From contig OZ199840.1 of the NCBI GenBank assembly GCA_964304625.1, forward strand, positions 868,001 to 932,000: a stretch of 64,000 bases of DNA, in the 5' to 3' direction. This document shows, one piece after another, positions 1-12,426 of this stretch. The notes below the pieces were generated by a model, which was given only the letters and a program-made list of their open reading frames with translations, was not told the DNA's origin and did no database searches. The position numbers and the translations under genes are program-made. Positions within the stretch are counted from its first letter, which is position 1. Every line of letters begins with the position of its first letter. The stretch comes from Kudoa neothunni (Eukaryota > Cnidaria).

Positions 1-72
1 ATTACCAACTCTTATTACTACTTCTCTGGAATACAGAAAACAATTTATTTGTTACGCAACGCTTTCTTAATA
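1..72. other. Left-edge flank
   Basis: This short AT-rich flank ends in the TA dinucleotide that serves as target site of the adjoining Tc1-like element. Nothing else is recognisable in it. Confidence 0.4.
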
Positions 73-1356
73 CAGTGTTTCAAGTTCAAGATGCATCGAT
101 GTCTGATCAAGATGCATTATTTGAAAAAAATAGGTAATTACTAAATATCGAAACAATAAATTAGTTTTCAATAACTTAGTTATTTAAGCATCGTGGGAAA
201 TAACTCTCCGCATGATTGCAATAGTTTTGACATTGTGCAAACGTCACATCATTAGGACTAGATTTTATCGCCTCTATGAGTTCAGTTTTTGTTTGTTGGA
301 TTCTTATGTCTTACTATTATTTTTAACTGGTTGAAAAGTTCCTCGATCGGGTTAAGGAACGGGGAATATGGCGGTAGAAACAGAATCGAGTGATTTGTTT
401 CTGCCACAAGATCCATGATGTAATCAGTTTTGTGAAATCTTACATTGTCCATTATGAGCAATGCGTTTGGTATACCGTCCCAATTGTAGCTCCATGAAAA
501 GTTGGATTAAATATTCTGAAAATATACTTTCATTTACTGAGCCCCTCGTGTACTTTGGTTGACCATACTTTTTGGGAGCTCATTGCGGCTCTTAATGTAA
601 TTTTTTTTAAGCGGACGGTTCTCACGGTTAAATTTGCTCTACATCCAACAGGGGACCTTCCAAAAAAGCGTCTCATTGATAAAGAGAATCCTACTTCATC
701 AATATAGAGAACAAGGGAATAGTTTGGCTTTTGTTGAAGATAATTTATGACATAACTAATTTAGATTTCATTTTAATTTATTATATATAATTTACTTTTT
801 TTCTTTTCTCTATATTCTCGGGTAGATTTCTGCCAACAGGAACTATGGAAATTTTTTTTTAATGAATAGTGAAATCCTTGAAGAACAATAGCAATCGTTT
901 GCCTGGATACACTGATGTTATATTGTGAATTTAGCATTTCCCCTAAAGATGTTAACGTTATAGTGCAATCGTCGTCAACAAGTTGTTTTAGGAATTTTTT
1001 GTGTTCGTCGTATAATAATTGACGTCGGTTGCCTCCCATTTTTTTCTTTTCCACACTTCCCGTAGAATCCTTCAATTTAAGAATTCTTGTGACAGTAGTT
1101 GGATGAACTCCAACATACTTGGCGATTTGTTTAGTTGGGACTTTTTCCTTAAAGTCATATAGCTAATTAATTAAAAATAACGAACTTCTGATAAATCTAG
1201 AATTAAATCTCGTGAAGTCATATTTGTTTTGTTATATTTTCTTTTTTTTCACGGTTGAATTAATTATTACATCAGCTGAACCTATAAGATTTGCTTCATG
1301 ATCGGATGTGAATGCATCTTGATCGGACATTGATGCATCTTGAACTTGAAACACTG
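73..1356 (-). mobile_element. Tc1/mariner-family transposon
   Basis: The element is bounded by inverted repeats of about 50 bases. Both ends read CAGTGTTTCAAGTTC inward, with only a few mismatches in the following bases. It is flanked by TA at 71-72 and 1357-1358, the target duplication expected of Tc1/mariner. The length of 1,284 bp is normal for the family. It carries one minus-strand transposase with several breaks, so it is probably dead. Its terminal repeats have stayed similar, which suggests moderate age. Confidence 0.9.
176..1221 (-). pseudogene. Tc1-like DD34E transposase, degenerate
   Basis: Translating the minus strand gives a start MTSRDLILDL at 1221. A helix-turn-helix follows (KQIAKYVGVHPTTVTRIL, about 1090-1150), then a second one around 900-1000 (TSLGEMLNSQYNISVSRQT). 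The catalytic triad is recognisable: YIDEVGF near 690-705, LLIMDNVRFH near 435-455 and PPYSPFLNPIEELF near 330-375. The spacing between the second D and the E is 34 residues, the Tc1 signature. The C-terminal piece (TELIEAIKSSP..CQNYCNHAESYFP) ends in a stop at 176-178. Frame changes fall after the start segment, between the second helix-turn-helix and the first catalytic D, and near the C-terminus, so it is not a working gene. Confidence 0.85.
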
Positions 1357-1358
1357 TA

Positions 1359-1796
1359 TATAATAATTCAGTAAGAAGTTTTCTTCATGATTATATTTAA
1401 AATCGTCCAAACCTTATGATTAAAATAAAAAGTGTTTATTGTAATAAAATTGTATGTTTGAATTGCATTTATTATTTTTTTCCATGTTTGTTGACAGAAA
1501 TCATTGGTATTATCATCCACGTCGTCTAAATGTTTTGTTTCTACAAATTAAAGTCAAGGATCGACTTGATTAATCGCATTTAATCTTTACATGATTGCTA
1601 TAAGAAAATTTTATTTTATTAATATGCTTTTGAATATAGATACAAATATAGTGATATATAGGAGAGACTGAATTGCAAGAGCCAATATTAAGATTTTGCT
1701 TTGTTCGCATGCGTCATGACGGCTCGAGGACACTTGACGGGTCGCGGGCACCTCGAACCCAATTCCCATTTTAGTGCCCACGATCCGTCACCTACT
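1359..1796. other. Unique spacer with a GC-rich patch
   Basis: This is mostly AT-rich non-coding sequence. About 1700-1795 is conspicuously richer in G and C than the surroundings (CGGCTCGAGGACAC, GGGTCGCGGGCACC). No reading frame, tRNA box or repeat partner for it was found in the window. Homology to the paralogous 3' flanks begins only at about 1797, so this stretch lies outside the repeated unit. Confidence 0.4.
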
Positions 1797-2372
1797 GTAA
1801 ATAGCAGTTTGATAAAAATAATATATCGTTATATAGCGAAAAGATAGGTTATTTAATATGTAGAATATTAGACTCGCAAAAATAAAAATATAACATTTTA
1901 GGGGATATGTAAAGAGTGCATTATTTATCATCTTAGGATTTATAGCATTGCTTGAATCATGTGCACACCAGTAAATTTACATTAGTAATTTTGATATTTC
2001 ACTCTACGGTATGCATATTATGCAGAATTAGTACAAATACAATTACATATATAATTTAAACATTGCTAATGAAGGATTTAAAAATAACTTTAACCACTGA
2101 ATTCATTACCATAAAATAAGAAAATTTGTTGCCTTGGATTTTTTTAATAGTATATCTTTTTAGCGAAAAAATTATTTATAATGAAAATGTAGTTGAAATT
2201 TTTATAAACGTATTAGTTTAGGAGTAATTTTCTCCCGTTGGAATAACCACTGCCCAAAATATCATATTTTTAGTAATAGATAATAGCTTGGATTTGAATA
2301 TAATATATTTTAATTAAATAAATATCAAAGTAAAGTGTTATATTTTTAATAATCCTCATCATCGAAATGAAT
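1797..2372. repeat. Repeated 3' flank of the FN3 genes (copy 1)
   Basis: This segment is closely similar to 8445-9023, 31015-31592 and 51165-51734, each lying just 3' of one of the minus-strand genes. Shared landmarks are the run around ATATAGCGAAAAGATAGG and the motif CATTTTAGGGGATATG. No coding potential is visible. It is part of the duplicated gene unit and probably contains the transcript 3' end, but no poly(A) site can be assigned with confidence. Confidence 0.65.
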
Positions 2373-5300
2373 CTAATTTCTATTCTTCCGGTATCCAAAA
2401 TAGAATCCTGCTCCAATAACAACAAGAGCCATTGGAACTACAGTAGCAATAATTCTAAAAATCAAAATTAAACAAGACACTTCTACTTATTATACATTGT
2501 ATTGGTTGATCTAAATAAATTTAAAACTAATATTTACATATTTACACATCGAAGTTACGTAGATTTGTTGGAGGTTTCACCTATTATTTAATTTAAAAAT
2601 TGATATAAGTAATCTAATTTTACCTTTATTAATTTTTTCACGCCCAAATACATTACTTTTGACACTATGGAATACTACCAACTGATAATTACTCGTGTCT
2701 TCAACATCAGAAATGGAGAATCCCCTGCAAGGAGGAAACACATCGCAACCCTCACCAACTATCATGCATTTCTTAACTATTTGGTTGGATGGGTCGTCGA
2801 AATTTATTAATTTCCATTTACACAAAGAATTTTGATCCACATCTTTCGGTAAAGTCGTTTTCACATTTATGGTTGTATCTTCACGGGTAATTACAATTGT
2901 TATTTTCTTCGTGGGGTCCACGCGTGGTGTAGCTGATGGATCTAATATTAAATATTAATTATTGAATTAAAATATAATTTTTAATTATAGTTTTATTAAT
3001 ATTTAATTAAATTTTTGAGGTTAATATATAATAAATTTTACTTTTGGGTATGTGTATTGTAGTTTCAGTAGATCTTCCAACGGCTGTCACTAAAACTCTG
3101 TACTCTTTGTCTGCTTCGTATCCTTCACTAAATATGATACTACTACATGAGGGTGGTACTTCACAAGATGGGATTGTAAGCTTATTAATCGGCGGCGTTA
3201 CTTTTTTTGATGGTTGACCTGTTGATCTAGCAACTCCAGATTGCGAGAGAGTTGTTTTCATATCAGATTCGGCAGTATTTCCTGTCAATTGTGGTGTTGG
3301 GCAGTCATACAACATGTCATACGTTTTCGCCTTTCTTTACTTTTACTTTGTAATGGCATACAGCTTCGGCATAAGGTGAAGACAACGTGCCTACCACTTT
3401 AAAACCTTTTTCCAAAAATTTATTTTCTAGTTTGAGAGTTGACATTCCTTAACAATCATAATTTAAAGTTAGGTGAAACATGGGAAATTTAATACCTGTT
3501 CTTATTCGATGGACTTTGGATCCGTAATCTTTGTGTGCGACAACCTTTAGATCGTATTCTGTTCCGGGATTAAGTCCCACAATATTTTGAGGTTCTCTGC
3601 AGTATCCTCTGCATGGATAACTATCCACGCACATTGCACAAACATATACATCCTTTCCGCGGAGGCTGATATAGTAAGCACATGTGATATCTTTGTTGGC
3701 ATCCTCTGAGGTTAATTCGAGTGCTTTAATAGAAAGATGGGTATCCCCTATGGTTGTTGTTGCACCGGGGAATACATTTTCAGCGGTTGCATCTATATAT
3801 TATGTATATATTATATATATATTAATGTATTTTTAAAATACTTGTTCTGAAGAATATATGTTCTTTAAAATTTTCTGGAACACCATGGCTACCAGCTGCT
3901 GAAGCTGCTTTAATTACGAGAATATAAGGTTTCCCACCGGAAAGTTTGGATACAGCTAACGCCGAAGTACAGTCCGTGTCACAGTTGTTTGTGCCTTCTC
4001 CACATTTAGCTTTTGTACCTTCCGCTCCAGCCAAAGTAGGTTTATCGGCGACATAATAACTTACAGTACATGAAGAGAATTTCGGGGAATCGGTTGGATT
4101 AAATAAGCTTGCATTCAGCGTCACGCCCGTAGCTGTATAAGCCGATAATAGTTCAGCATACGTATTATCTTCCTTTTTATCATTAATAAACTACATAAAT
4201 ATTATTTCAAACGCTTAACTTCAATAAAAACCAAATTTCTTTCGTTTATATCCAAAATACGTAGTCCCACTATTTTCTATTTGGAAATGTCTGGTCTGTA
4301 TCAGTATTTCGACAACTGCTTTTGATGTTTCGAAATTAAGTTCCACATTATCACATGGTGCGTAGCATTCTTTATCTGTGCCCCCACCACAATTTGATTT
4401 ATACTCATTAGACGCATCAACAACAACTGTAGTAGATTCTTCCTTTATACCAAATCGGCAGATTTCAAAAGGAAATTTATTAGTAAATTTAAGTAAGTAT
4501 TTATCTTTCCCTTCCTTATTGTATTTCACATAATATTGTGGTATGTAAACGTCGGTGTTCATCAAAGTATAATTATTTTGAAGTTTATAAAAGAATGATG
4601 GATAACCCACGCATTTCATTTCATAATGCGGAATCAACAAATCAAATTCTACTTCACTATCATTTGCTGTGACACAATTAGTTCCCGGCGGTTCCATCAG
4701 CGTATTTTACACCCTTATAAAAAATGGGGCAATCAACTTTCTTACATGTTGTCGTACTCAGCTTCAATTTACCTTGACTCGTTGTTATTGTAACTTGTGG
4801 GTTTACTAGCAAACCTATAAAAATATATATAAAATGTGATATTCACATTATTTACGTATGTCTAGCCCAAAAAATTTTTGGGTTTGTAGTTTTTTGAGAA
4901 GCAGCTTCAGCCCCCTGGGTTACAAAAATTTCAATATATTTTGTCCTTGGGGAGAATTTATCATACGCAAGTTTATTAATGCTTCCTGTGCAAATGATGA
5001 CGCATTTACCACTAACTAGTGCGGCACCAGTTTCAGGACATTCATTAATATCTTGATAAATAGCATCATCGTCATTGAATTTTTTAATGTAACAATGGCT
5101 AGAGTCGGTAAATTCACCGCCTTTTAATATCAAATGGACTTTCATATTGCTACCATCCTTATCAATCTTATATGTGAGGGATTCTTCTACAACTGTCTGA
5201 GATTGAGATTGATCTTGAGATTGTTGCTGTTGTGGCTGTTGAGGTGTAGTTAGTTGCTCAGTTTGAGTTAGAGTTGGGGTTGCTTCTTGTAGAGTGGTTT

Positions 5301-5392
5301 TCGCTATGTTATATTGAAATATTTGTTATGAAATAAAAATAATTACAAATAAGTGTAAAAAGTATTCCTAATAAACAGAGGAATCCTTTCAT
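2373..5392 (-). CDS. FN3-like surface protein, paralogue 1 (odd class), frame interrupted
   Basis: This is the first of six tandem paralogues. By comparison with the open copies the exons are E1 5347-5392 (signal peptide, MKGFLCLLGILFTLI), E2 4856-5303, E3 4232-4814, E4 3842-4190, E5 3496-3792, E6 3042-3447, E7 to 2941 (left end 2624 or 2652), E8 2546-2580 and E9 2373-2454 (transmembrane, ending YFGYRKNRN). The domain exons begin and end in phase 1. E2, E3, E4 and E6 are each one base longer than a multiple of three, and each extra base sits in a base run, so four frame breaks are present. There are no other stops. This is either recent decay or consensus error. E6 carries the odd-class block SGVARSTGQPS. 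E3 has the invariant core IPHYEMKCVGYPSFFYKLQN. Nothing shows the ligand. The family is not one I recognise beyond FN3-like folds. Confidence 0.75.
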
Positions 5393-5740
5393 TTTGATTT
5401 AAATAATCAAAAACGAAAATTAACGTTCTATTCATAAAGAACATTAAATAGAATCTATAAACTTTTTATAATACTTTCGTACCTATTAATACTACAATTC
5501 TGCTAAATTATTATCCTATAAATACGTTTCTTATAAACATTAAATAAATATCGTTGAACAAAAACTATTTACAACAAAAGAATGTATCGATATTGTTACA
5601 AAACTTTACAATATTACTATTTAAAAACCCTTTAAAAAATTCAATTTCAATAATTTCTCTATCGTATTTTAAAAAATTCTTAACATAGACTTTAACAATT
5701 TCTTTATAATTCAAGCGGATTATGAATTTAAATTTAATTT
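5393..5740 (-). promoter_or_regulatory. Conserved 5' flank of paralogue 1
   Basis: About 300 bases upstream of the start codon align with the 5' flanks of the other five genes. The strongest match is the last 40 bases, an AT palindrome-like stretch (TGATTATTTAAATCA) directly before AATG. No TATA box can be singled out in so AT-rich a background. The shared flank probably holds the promoter and the untranslated leader. Confidence 0.45.
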
Positions 5741-6297
5741 TTGTCTTTATGTTTCAACTCATCAACCCAGATTATAATGATTTTAATGTCTATTCATATT
5801 GTTTCAGAGACTTCATTACTTTCCCTAATTGATGTTGTTATCTTACTTTTTCTCATAATATTTATTTATAAATTTTTTACTTATATTCCCTACGAAAATT
5901 CAAAATATAATTTTATTATTAAATTAGATAAAATATCTTCGCTATATCTCAAATTTATTTTTTAATTTTATTAAATACAATTTTTAATAACAACAAAAAT
6001 TAATATAGATTTTAAAATTAATTTATAAAAATTTAACATTTGCAGAGCATTTTCAAATTATTGGATTAACCTCCTAAGTAAATGAAAAATTTACACCTTC
6101 CAAATAAAAATGTGATATAAATTTACCTCATTTTTTTATCTTATAAAATTGTCCCAAATAAAATTATACATTGAGTAACAAAATATGAGGAAAATTCATC
6201 GAGTAAAATTTGAATAAATGACCAATTATTAAAATTATATTCAATATGCGCCGCGCATGCATTAATGTAGTTACGTTTCATTGGAGAATGATTGTAC
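5741..6297. repeat. Type I spacer, left part (copy 1, uninterrupted)
   Basis: This stretch aligns with 26320-26671 plus 28699-28914 and with 48400-49002. Here it is continuous. At 26.3-28.9 kb the same sequence is split by a Merlin at one end and a pogo element at another position, so it preserves both empty sites. No gene is visible. A small plus-strand open frame (5741-5965) is low-complexity hydrophobic sequence and is not preserved as an open frame in the 26.3 kb copy. Confidence 0.6.
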
Positions 6298-8264
6298 GAA
6301 GTGGCTATTTGCATGGATCCATTTAATCCCCTCTCGGGATTGGCTCTATGTATGGATGGGAATATCTCCTAGAATATGTGAGACGTTGAAAATTTGATAT
6401 CATTTTTACAATAGGCCATATTTTTCCTACAAAATTTTTTAAAATATTTTTAATAATTTTAATTGTAGAATTCGTTCATTAAAGTCATACTTTAACCATC
6501 TTTCATGTGGCAACATCGTACTTATCTTGAGTTACTGACAGTATTTAAAGGTTATTTACGGTATTCAGTACAATTAATTCAAGTTATTTACCCAATCGTA
6601 CGTTACGAACTCGATTACGGCGTGCGTACGAGACAATTTTTCACACTTAATTCCGATGGCTAATAATATTAGAAAAAAATGAGGTTGCCGAAATACCTCT
6701 TATATTTTTAATGGAACGTTCTTTTTACCGGTCGGTTGTTATTATCATTAATGCTTTAATTATATGCTCTCAAGGTTGAAAATAATTTTATCGATTTCTT
6801 AAAATACTACTTTATTAAATTTATTGAGAGACAAATTTGTTAAATCAAAAATAAATCAAAATTTTATTTTCTACAAATTTAATTCAATTCTTCTTGATAA
6901 TTTTGTAGAGAGCCCAATAGCAGACGCTCTACTCATTTTCCTCCTCCTTATAATTTTTATTTTGGAGACTTCCTCCATAATAATATTAGATCAGTTAAGT
7001 GCCAGGCGAGTATAATATCGCTGGAAAGTTTCGTTGTTACTTATATAATATCATATGACTGTTAATATGTGGTAACCATTACACGTTTTCTTGCAATTCT
7101 GATGGATTTCAGGTAACAGAATAACGATATGAAGAATTATCACAGAGTTGATAATTTTTTAACAACGTTTTCGATCTTTCATTTGTCGATCCCAATCTAT
7201 CGTTTCTGCAGTTTTTAAAATAATTTTCAGCATAACTTAGCAAACGATCTATTCACTAACGATTAGTTTCTATCATTTATCAAAATAAAAATCGAAATTG
7301 TAAAATTCGTACTCATATAATTATTCACATATGCGAACAACTTGATCGTTGCTAATACACAAACTGTTACATCTAAATTATTCATAATATATCTCCATTT
7401 TTCTGAATTTATTCCATATTTTCCTATTTAATTTTCGCGTTTGAATATTTGACAGAAATGAAACTTACATATCAAAAGGGAGTAGATTCAAACGTCATCT
7501 TAAGGCACTTTCTGAGGCATTGTTATTTATCTGTTCTTATCTGCTCTTATTGTTCATATTTTTGTTTTTAGCCAAGGGGAAACATCGACTAATTATTTTA
7601 ATAGCCATTTGATCGAATCTTCAGATTCATCATACGATACATGCACTTGTTATCAGTCATGCTAAACGAATCTTGTAATGTTGTTATGAATAAAGATGCG
7701 CTAGACATAAATATAGATGCATCTAGCATATTTAATTTAAATGAAACGTGAGTTAAATAGTACAGTTTTCAAAAAGGGTATTCGCGGAGATTCTCATTTT
7801 AAATTCACCGCATAGTTACAACTTAACCGAATGGTTTAGCTTATAAAATTATTTCGCATAAGGAAATCTATGAATTTTACGATACAACTTAGATCAAACG
7901 AGAATTAATGCTCAGTGCAAGACAATTACTAAAACAGTGAGATAACGCGAGGCCTGCGACCAATGCTCTGTGTGTGCAACATCTAGCATGACATTAATCA
8001 ATTTTATTGCACGCAATACAACTTAATTCGTTAATATATTGTGTATAAGCATTTAATAATGTTATCGAATCAAGAAAAGTACGATTTTGGTACATATGAG
8101 ATGGTTAAAATATGGTTTTAATGGGAAAATTCTCCATTTAAAATTATTAAAAACAATTTATAAAATTTGATAGGAAAAATATAGCAAATTTGAAATTTGA
8201 AATCAAATTTTTAATATCTCACATATTCTAGGAGATATTCCCATCCATGCAATTAGCCATTTCC
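6298..8264. mobile_element. Non-autonomous element with long inverted repeats (copy 1)
   Basis: The first and last 190 or so bases are inverted copies of each other. The shared block runs from the end inward through GGAATATCTCCTAG and a region matching TCTTTCATGT..GTAC. The interior has no transposase and no convincing reading frame. Related copies lie at 28915-30831 and 49003-50972, so the element has travelled with the duplicated spacer. The class is uncertain: a Merlin-like or foldback MITE would fit. A target duplication could not be fixed. Positions 6317-6355 hold a short extra segment absent from the 28.9 kb copy. Confidence 0.6.
7490..7794. other. Near-perfectly conserved 305-bp block (copy 1)
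   Basis: This block inside the long-inverted-repeat element reads identically in all three copies of the spacer (others about 30053-30357 and 50196-50500), while the sequence on both sides differs at many positions. It has no open reading frame. It contains an imperfect hairpin (ATGCGCTAGA...TCTAGCAT). Recent gene conversion or selection on a non-coding function would both explain it. Confidence 0.5.
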
Positions 8265-9023
8265 AATTTATTATGATTTGGTGTTATCTTGTCCATCTAG
8301 AGTAAAGAGCGCTGAGCGCCCTAGAGGGTCTCCATTCACAGTTGTTAGTATTTCTATAAAGAGAAAAATAATAAAAATTAATTATATATGTGAAATAACG
8401 ATTTTCAGCGGAAATAAAAAATTTCCTTTGTGTTATTAATAGCCAAATAAATAGCAGTATGATAAAAATAATATATTGTTATATAGCGAAAAGTTAGGTT
8501 ATTTAATATGTAGAATATTAGACTCGCAAAAATAAAAATATAACATTTTAGGGGTTATGTAAAGAATGCATTATTCATCATCTTAGGATTTATAGCGTTG
8601 CTTGAATCATGCGCTCCCCAGTAAATTTACATTAATAATTTTTGACATTTCACTCTGCGTTATGCATATTACTCAGGATTAGGAAAAAGATAATTACATT
8701 TATAAATTAAACATTGCTAATAAACGATCTAAAAATAATTTTAACCATTAAATTATTACCATAAAATAAGAAAACTTGTTGTCTTGGGTCTCTTTTAGGA
8801 TACTTTAACTTTTTAGAAAAAAAGTCATTTATTAAGAAAATGTAGTTGAAATTTTTATAAACATGTTAGTTTAGGAGTAATTTCCTCCCGTTGTAATAAC
8901 CACTGCCCAAAATATCATATTTATAGTAATAGATAATAGCTTGGATTTGAATATAATATTTTTTAAATTAAATAAATATCAAAGTAAAGTGTTATATATT
9001 GAATTATCCTCTTCAAAATGAAT
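8265..9023. repeat. Repeated 3' flank of the FN3 genes (copy 2)
   Basis: This is the right part of the type I spacer and the 3' flank of gene 2. It aligns with 30832-31592 and 50973-51734, and from 8445 onward with 1797-2372. No gene is visible. Confidence 0.6.
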
Positions 9024-11996
9024 CTAATTTCTGTTCCTCCAGTATCCAAAATAGAATCCTGCTCCAATAACAATAAGAGCTACTGGAACTACAGTAGCAA
9101 TAATTCTAAATATCTAAATTAAACAGGACATTGTTACTTATTATACATTGTATTGGTTGATCTAAATAAATTTAAAGTGAGCACTTACATATAGAAGTTA
9201 CGTAGATTTGTTTGAGGTTTCACCTATTCTTTAATTCAAAATTGTTATAAGTAATCTTATTTTACCTTTATTAATTTTTTCACTTCCAAATACATTACTT
9301 TGGACACTATGGTATACTACCAACTGATAATTACTCGTGTCTTCAACATCGGAAATAACGAATTCCCTACAGGGAGGAAATACATCACAACCTTCACCGA
9401 CTATCATGCATTTCTTAACTATTTGGTTGGATGGGTCGTCCAAATTTATTAATTTCCATTTACACAAAGAATTTTGGTCTACATCATTCGGTAAAGTCGT
9501 TTTCACATTTATAGTTGTATCTTCACGGGTAATAACAATTGTTATTTTCTTTGTGGGGTCCACACGTGGTGTAGCTGATGGATCTGAAATTAAATATAAT
9601 TTTTAATTATAGTTTTATTAATATTTAATTAAATTTTTGAGGTTAATATATAATAAATTTTACTTTTGGGTATGTCTATTGTAGTTTCGGAAGATCTTCC
9701 AACAGCTGTCACTAAAACTCTGTACTCTTTGTCTGCTTCGTATCCTTCAGTAAATATGATACTACTACAGGAAGGTGGTCCTTCACAAGATGGGATTGTA
9801 AGTTTATTAGTTGGTATTACTTTTTTTGATGGTTGACCTCTAGATCTAGACACCATAGGTTGTGAGAGAGTTGATTTCATATCAGATTCGGCAGTATTTC
9901 CTGTCGATTGTGGTGCTGGACATTCATACAACATATCATACGTTTCGCCTTTCTTTACTTCTACTTTGTAGTGGCATACAGCTTCGGCATAAGGTGAAGA
10001 CAACGTGCCTACTATTTTAAAACCTTTTTCCAAAAATAGATTTTCTAGTTTGAGAGTTGACATTTCTTATCAATCATAATTTAAAGTTAAATATACGATT
10101 AAGTTTTATACCTGTCCTTATTTGAAAGACTTTAGAACCGTGCTCTTTGTGCGTGACAACCTTTAGATCGTATTCTGTTCCGGGAGTAAGTCCCACAATA
10201 TTTTGAGTGTCTCTACAGAATCCTCTGCATGGATAACTATCCACACACATTGCACACACGTATACATTCTTTCCGCGGGGGCTGAGGTAGTAAGCACATG
10301 TGATATCTGTATTCGCAGCAACTGTGTTAACTTCGAGAGCTTTAATGGAAAGATGGGTATCCTTTATAGTTGTCTTTGCATCGGAGAATACATTTCCGGC
10401 GGTTGCATCTATATATTATGTTATATATAGACATTATTCTATTTTCAATAAACTCGTTCTGAAGAATATATGTTCTTTAAAATTGGCTGGAACAAGATTG
10501 TTAGCTGTTGCAGCTGATTTAATTACAAGGATATAAGGTTTTCCACTGGCAAGTTGGGATACTGTTAATGTTGAAGTACACTGAGTGTCACAGTTGGTAC
10601 CACCATTTCCACATTTCGCTTCTGTACCATCCACATTTTTCAAAGAGGGTTTATCAGCAGCATAATAACCTACAGTACATGAAGAGAATTTCGGGGAATC
10701 GGTCGGATTAAATAAGCTTGCATCCAGCGTCACACCTGTAGCTGTGTATGCCGATAGTAGTTTAGCATAAGTGTCACCTTCCTTTTTATCATTAATAACT
10801 AAATACATATTATTTGAAATACTTAACTTCAATGAAAACCAAATTTTTTTTGTATGTATCCAAAGTATGTAGTTTCACTTTTTTTTATTTGAAAATGTCT
10901 GGTTTGTATTAATATTTCGACAACTGCTTTGGACGTTTCAAAAGTAAGTTCCACATTATCACATGGTGCGTAGCAATCTTTATCTTTACCACCACAATTT
11001 GATTTATACTCACTAGTAGCACCAGCTTGAATTGGAGTGGCTTCATCCTTTATACCAAATCGGCAGATTTCATAAGGAAATTTATTAGTGAACTTAAGTA
11101 AGTATTTATTTTTCTCGCCATGATTATACTTCACATAATATTGTGGTATGTAAACATCGGTGTTCATCAATGTATAATTATTTTGAAGTTTATAAAAGAA
11201 GCTTGGATATCCCACGCATTTCATTTCATAATGTGGAATCATCAAATCAAATTCTACCTCACTTTCATTTCCTGAGACACAATCGTTTCCAGTGATTCCC
11301 TCAGCGTATTGTACTCCCTTATAGAAAATTGGGCATGCAACTTTGTGACAAGTTATTGTGCTAAATTTCAGTTTACTTTGAATTGTTGATATTTTTACTT
11401 GTGGATTTACCAACAAGCCTATAAAAATATATACAGGAAGACTAATATGCTTATTAATTACGAATCTCTAACCCAAAAATTGTTCCTCCTGTAGTTTTTC
11501 TAGAAGCAGCGTCAGCCCCATCCCCAAAAAACACTCCAATATATTTTGTTCTTGGGGATAATTTATCATAGGTGATTTTATTATCATTTTTTGTACAGGT
11601 AATGACGCACTTACCATTGACAAGTGCGCTGCCAGTTCCGGGGCACTGATTAATATCTTGATAAGTAACCCCATCGTCATTGGATTTTTGAATATAGCAA
11701 TGATTCGAGTCGATAAAGTCACCGCCGCTCAATATTAAATGAACCTTCATATTGCTCTCATCTTCCACAATTTTATATGAAAGGGATTTTGGCGCAGCCG
11801 GCGGAGGTTGAAGTTGTTGTTGAGTTTGAGTTTGAGCTTGAGTATGAGGTATAGGTTGTGTCTCAGTTTGAATCGCAGGCACTAATGCATCTTGTAAAGT
11901 TGTTGTCACTATAATTGATTGAAAGATGCATTCAGTAATAGAAATGTTACAAATAAGTGTAAAAATTATTCCTAATAAAAAGACAAACCCTTTCAT
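9024..11996 (-). CDS. FN3-like type I surface protein, paralogue 2 (even class), open
   Basis: This is one of two copies whose exons are all open. The exons are E1 11951-11996, E2 11462-11908, E3 10840-11418, E4 10454-10798, E5 10112-10408, E6 9664-10065, E7 to 9583 (left end 9266 or 9294), E8 9189-9223 and E9 9024-9105. With E7 from 9294 the sum is 2,523 bases, or 840 residues. E1 is a signal peptide (MKGFVFLLGIIFTLI). E2 has a T/Q/P-rich stalk and a first FN3-like domain ending LSPRTKYIGVFF. E3 is the largest domain, with CYAPCDN and the family core. E5 has a textbook FN3 turn (GLTPGTEYDLKVV). E9 is a transmembrane helix with tail YFGYWRNRN. All domain exons are phase 1-1. The product is probably an extracellular recognition or adhesion molecule; this is inferred from architecture alone. 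Confidence 0.85.
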
Positions 11997-12426
11997 TTTG
12001 AATTAAATTATCAAAAAGGGATATTAACGTTATATTTATAAAGAACAATAAAATGAATGTATTGAAATTTAATAATACTTTCGTAGGTATTAATAGTATA
12101 ATTTTACTAACTTATTAGCTTACGAAAGCGTTTCTTATTAACGTCGAATAAATGTCGCTGACAAATAATAATTACTAAAAATAAAAAATGCATCGTTATT
12201 ATTTCAAAACATAAATTAAACATAGCATTAATTTGAAACCAACATCCGATTTAAATTTTGTATAAAAATAAGAACCTTATAAAAATATTTAATAAATAAT
12301 TTTATTTTCAAAAATTCCTCGAAAGTAATTCATTATAAATGCCTCAAATATAATTTTGATGTTTTCCCTGTAATTTAAATGATTATAACATTCAATTCAA
12401 TTAAAATACCAATTACATTCGTTTTA
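11997..12426 (-). promoter_or_regulatory. Conserved 5' flank of paralogue 2
   Basis: The first 250 bases upstream of the start match the flanks of the other genes, though less closely than those of genes 4-6 match one another. The flank ends at the TA target of the pogo element at 12427. No further motif is clear. Confidence 0.4.

Noticed and set aside
5741-5965. Plus-strand hydrophobic 74-codon frame, also at 48445
   Set aside because: Low-complexity AT sequence. The third spacer copy near 26380 does not keep the frame, so there is no sign of coding selection.
9337-9606. Plus-strand open frame across exon 7, repeated at 18805, 31907 and 52050
   Set aside because: It is the antisense shadow of the conserved exon 7. 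Its openness follows from the sense codons, and it has no start context or partner exons of its own.
11454-11996. Single 180-codon exon for the N-terminus of gene 2
   Set aside because: Comparison with the other five copies shows a GT..AG intron after the signal peptide; it merely happens to be stop-free in gene 2.
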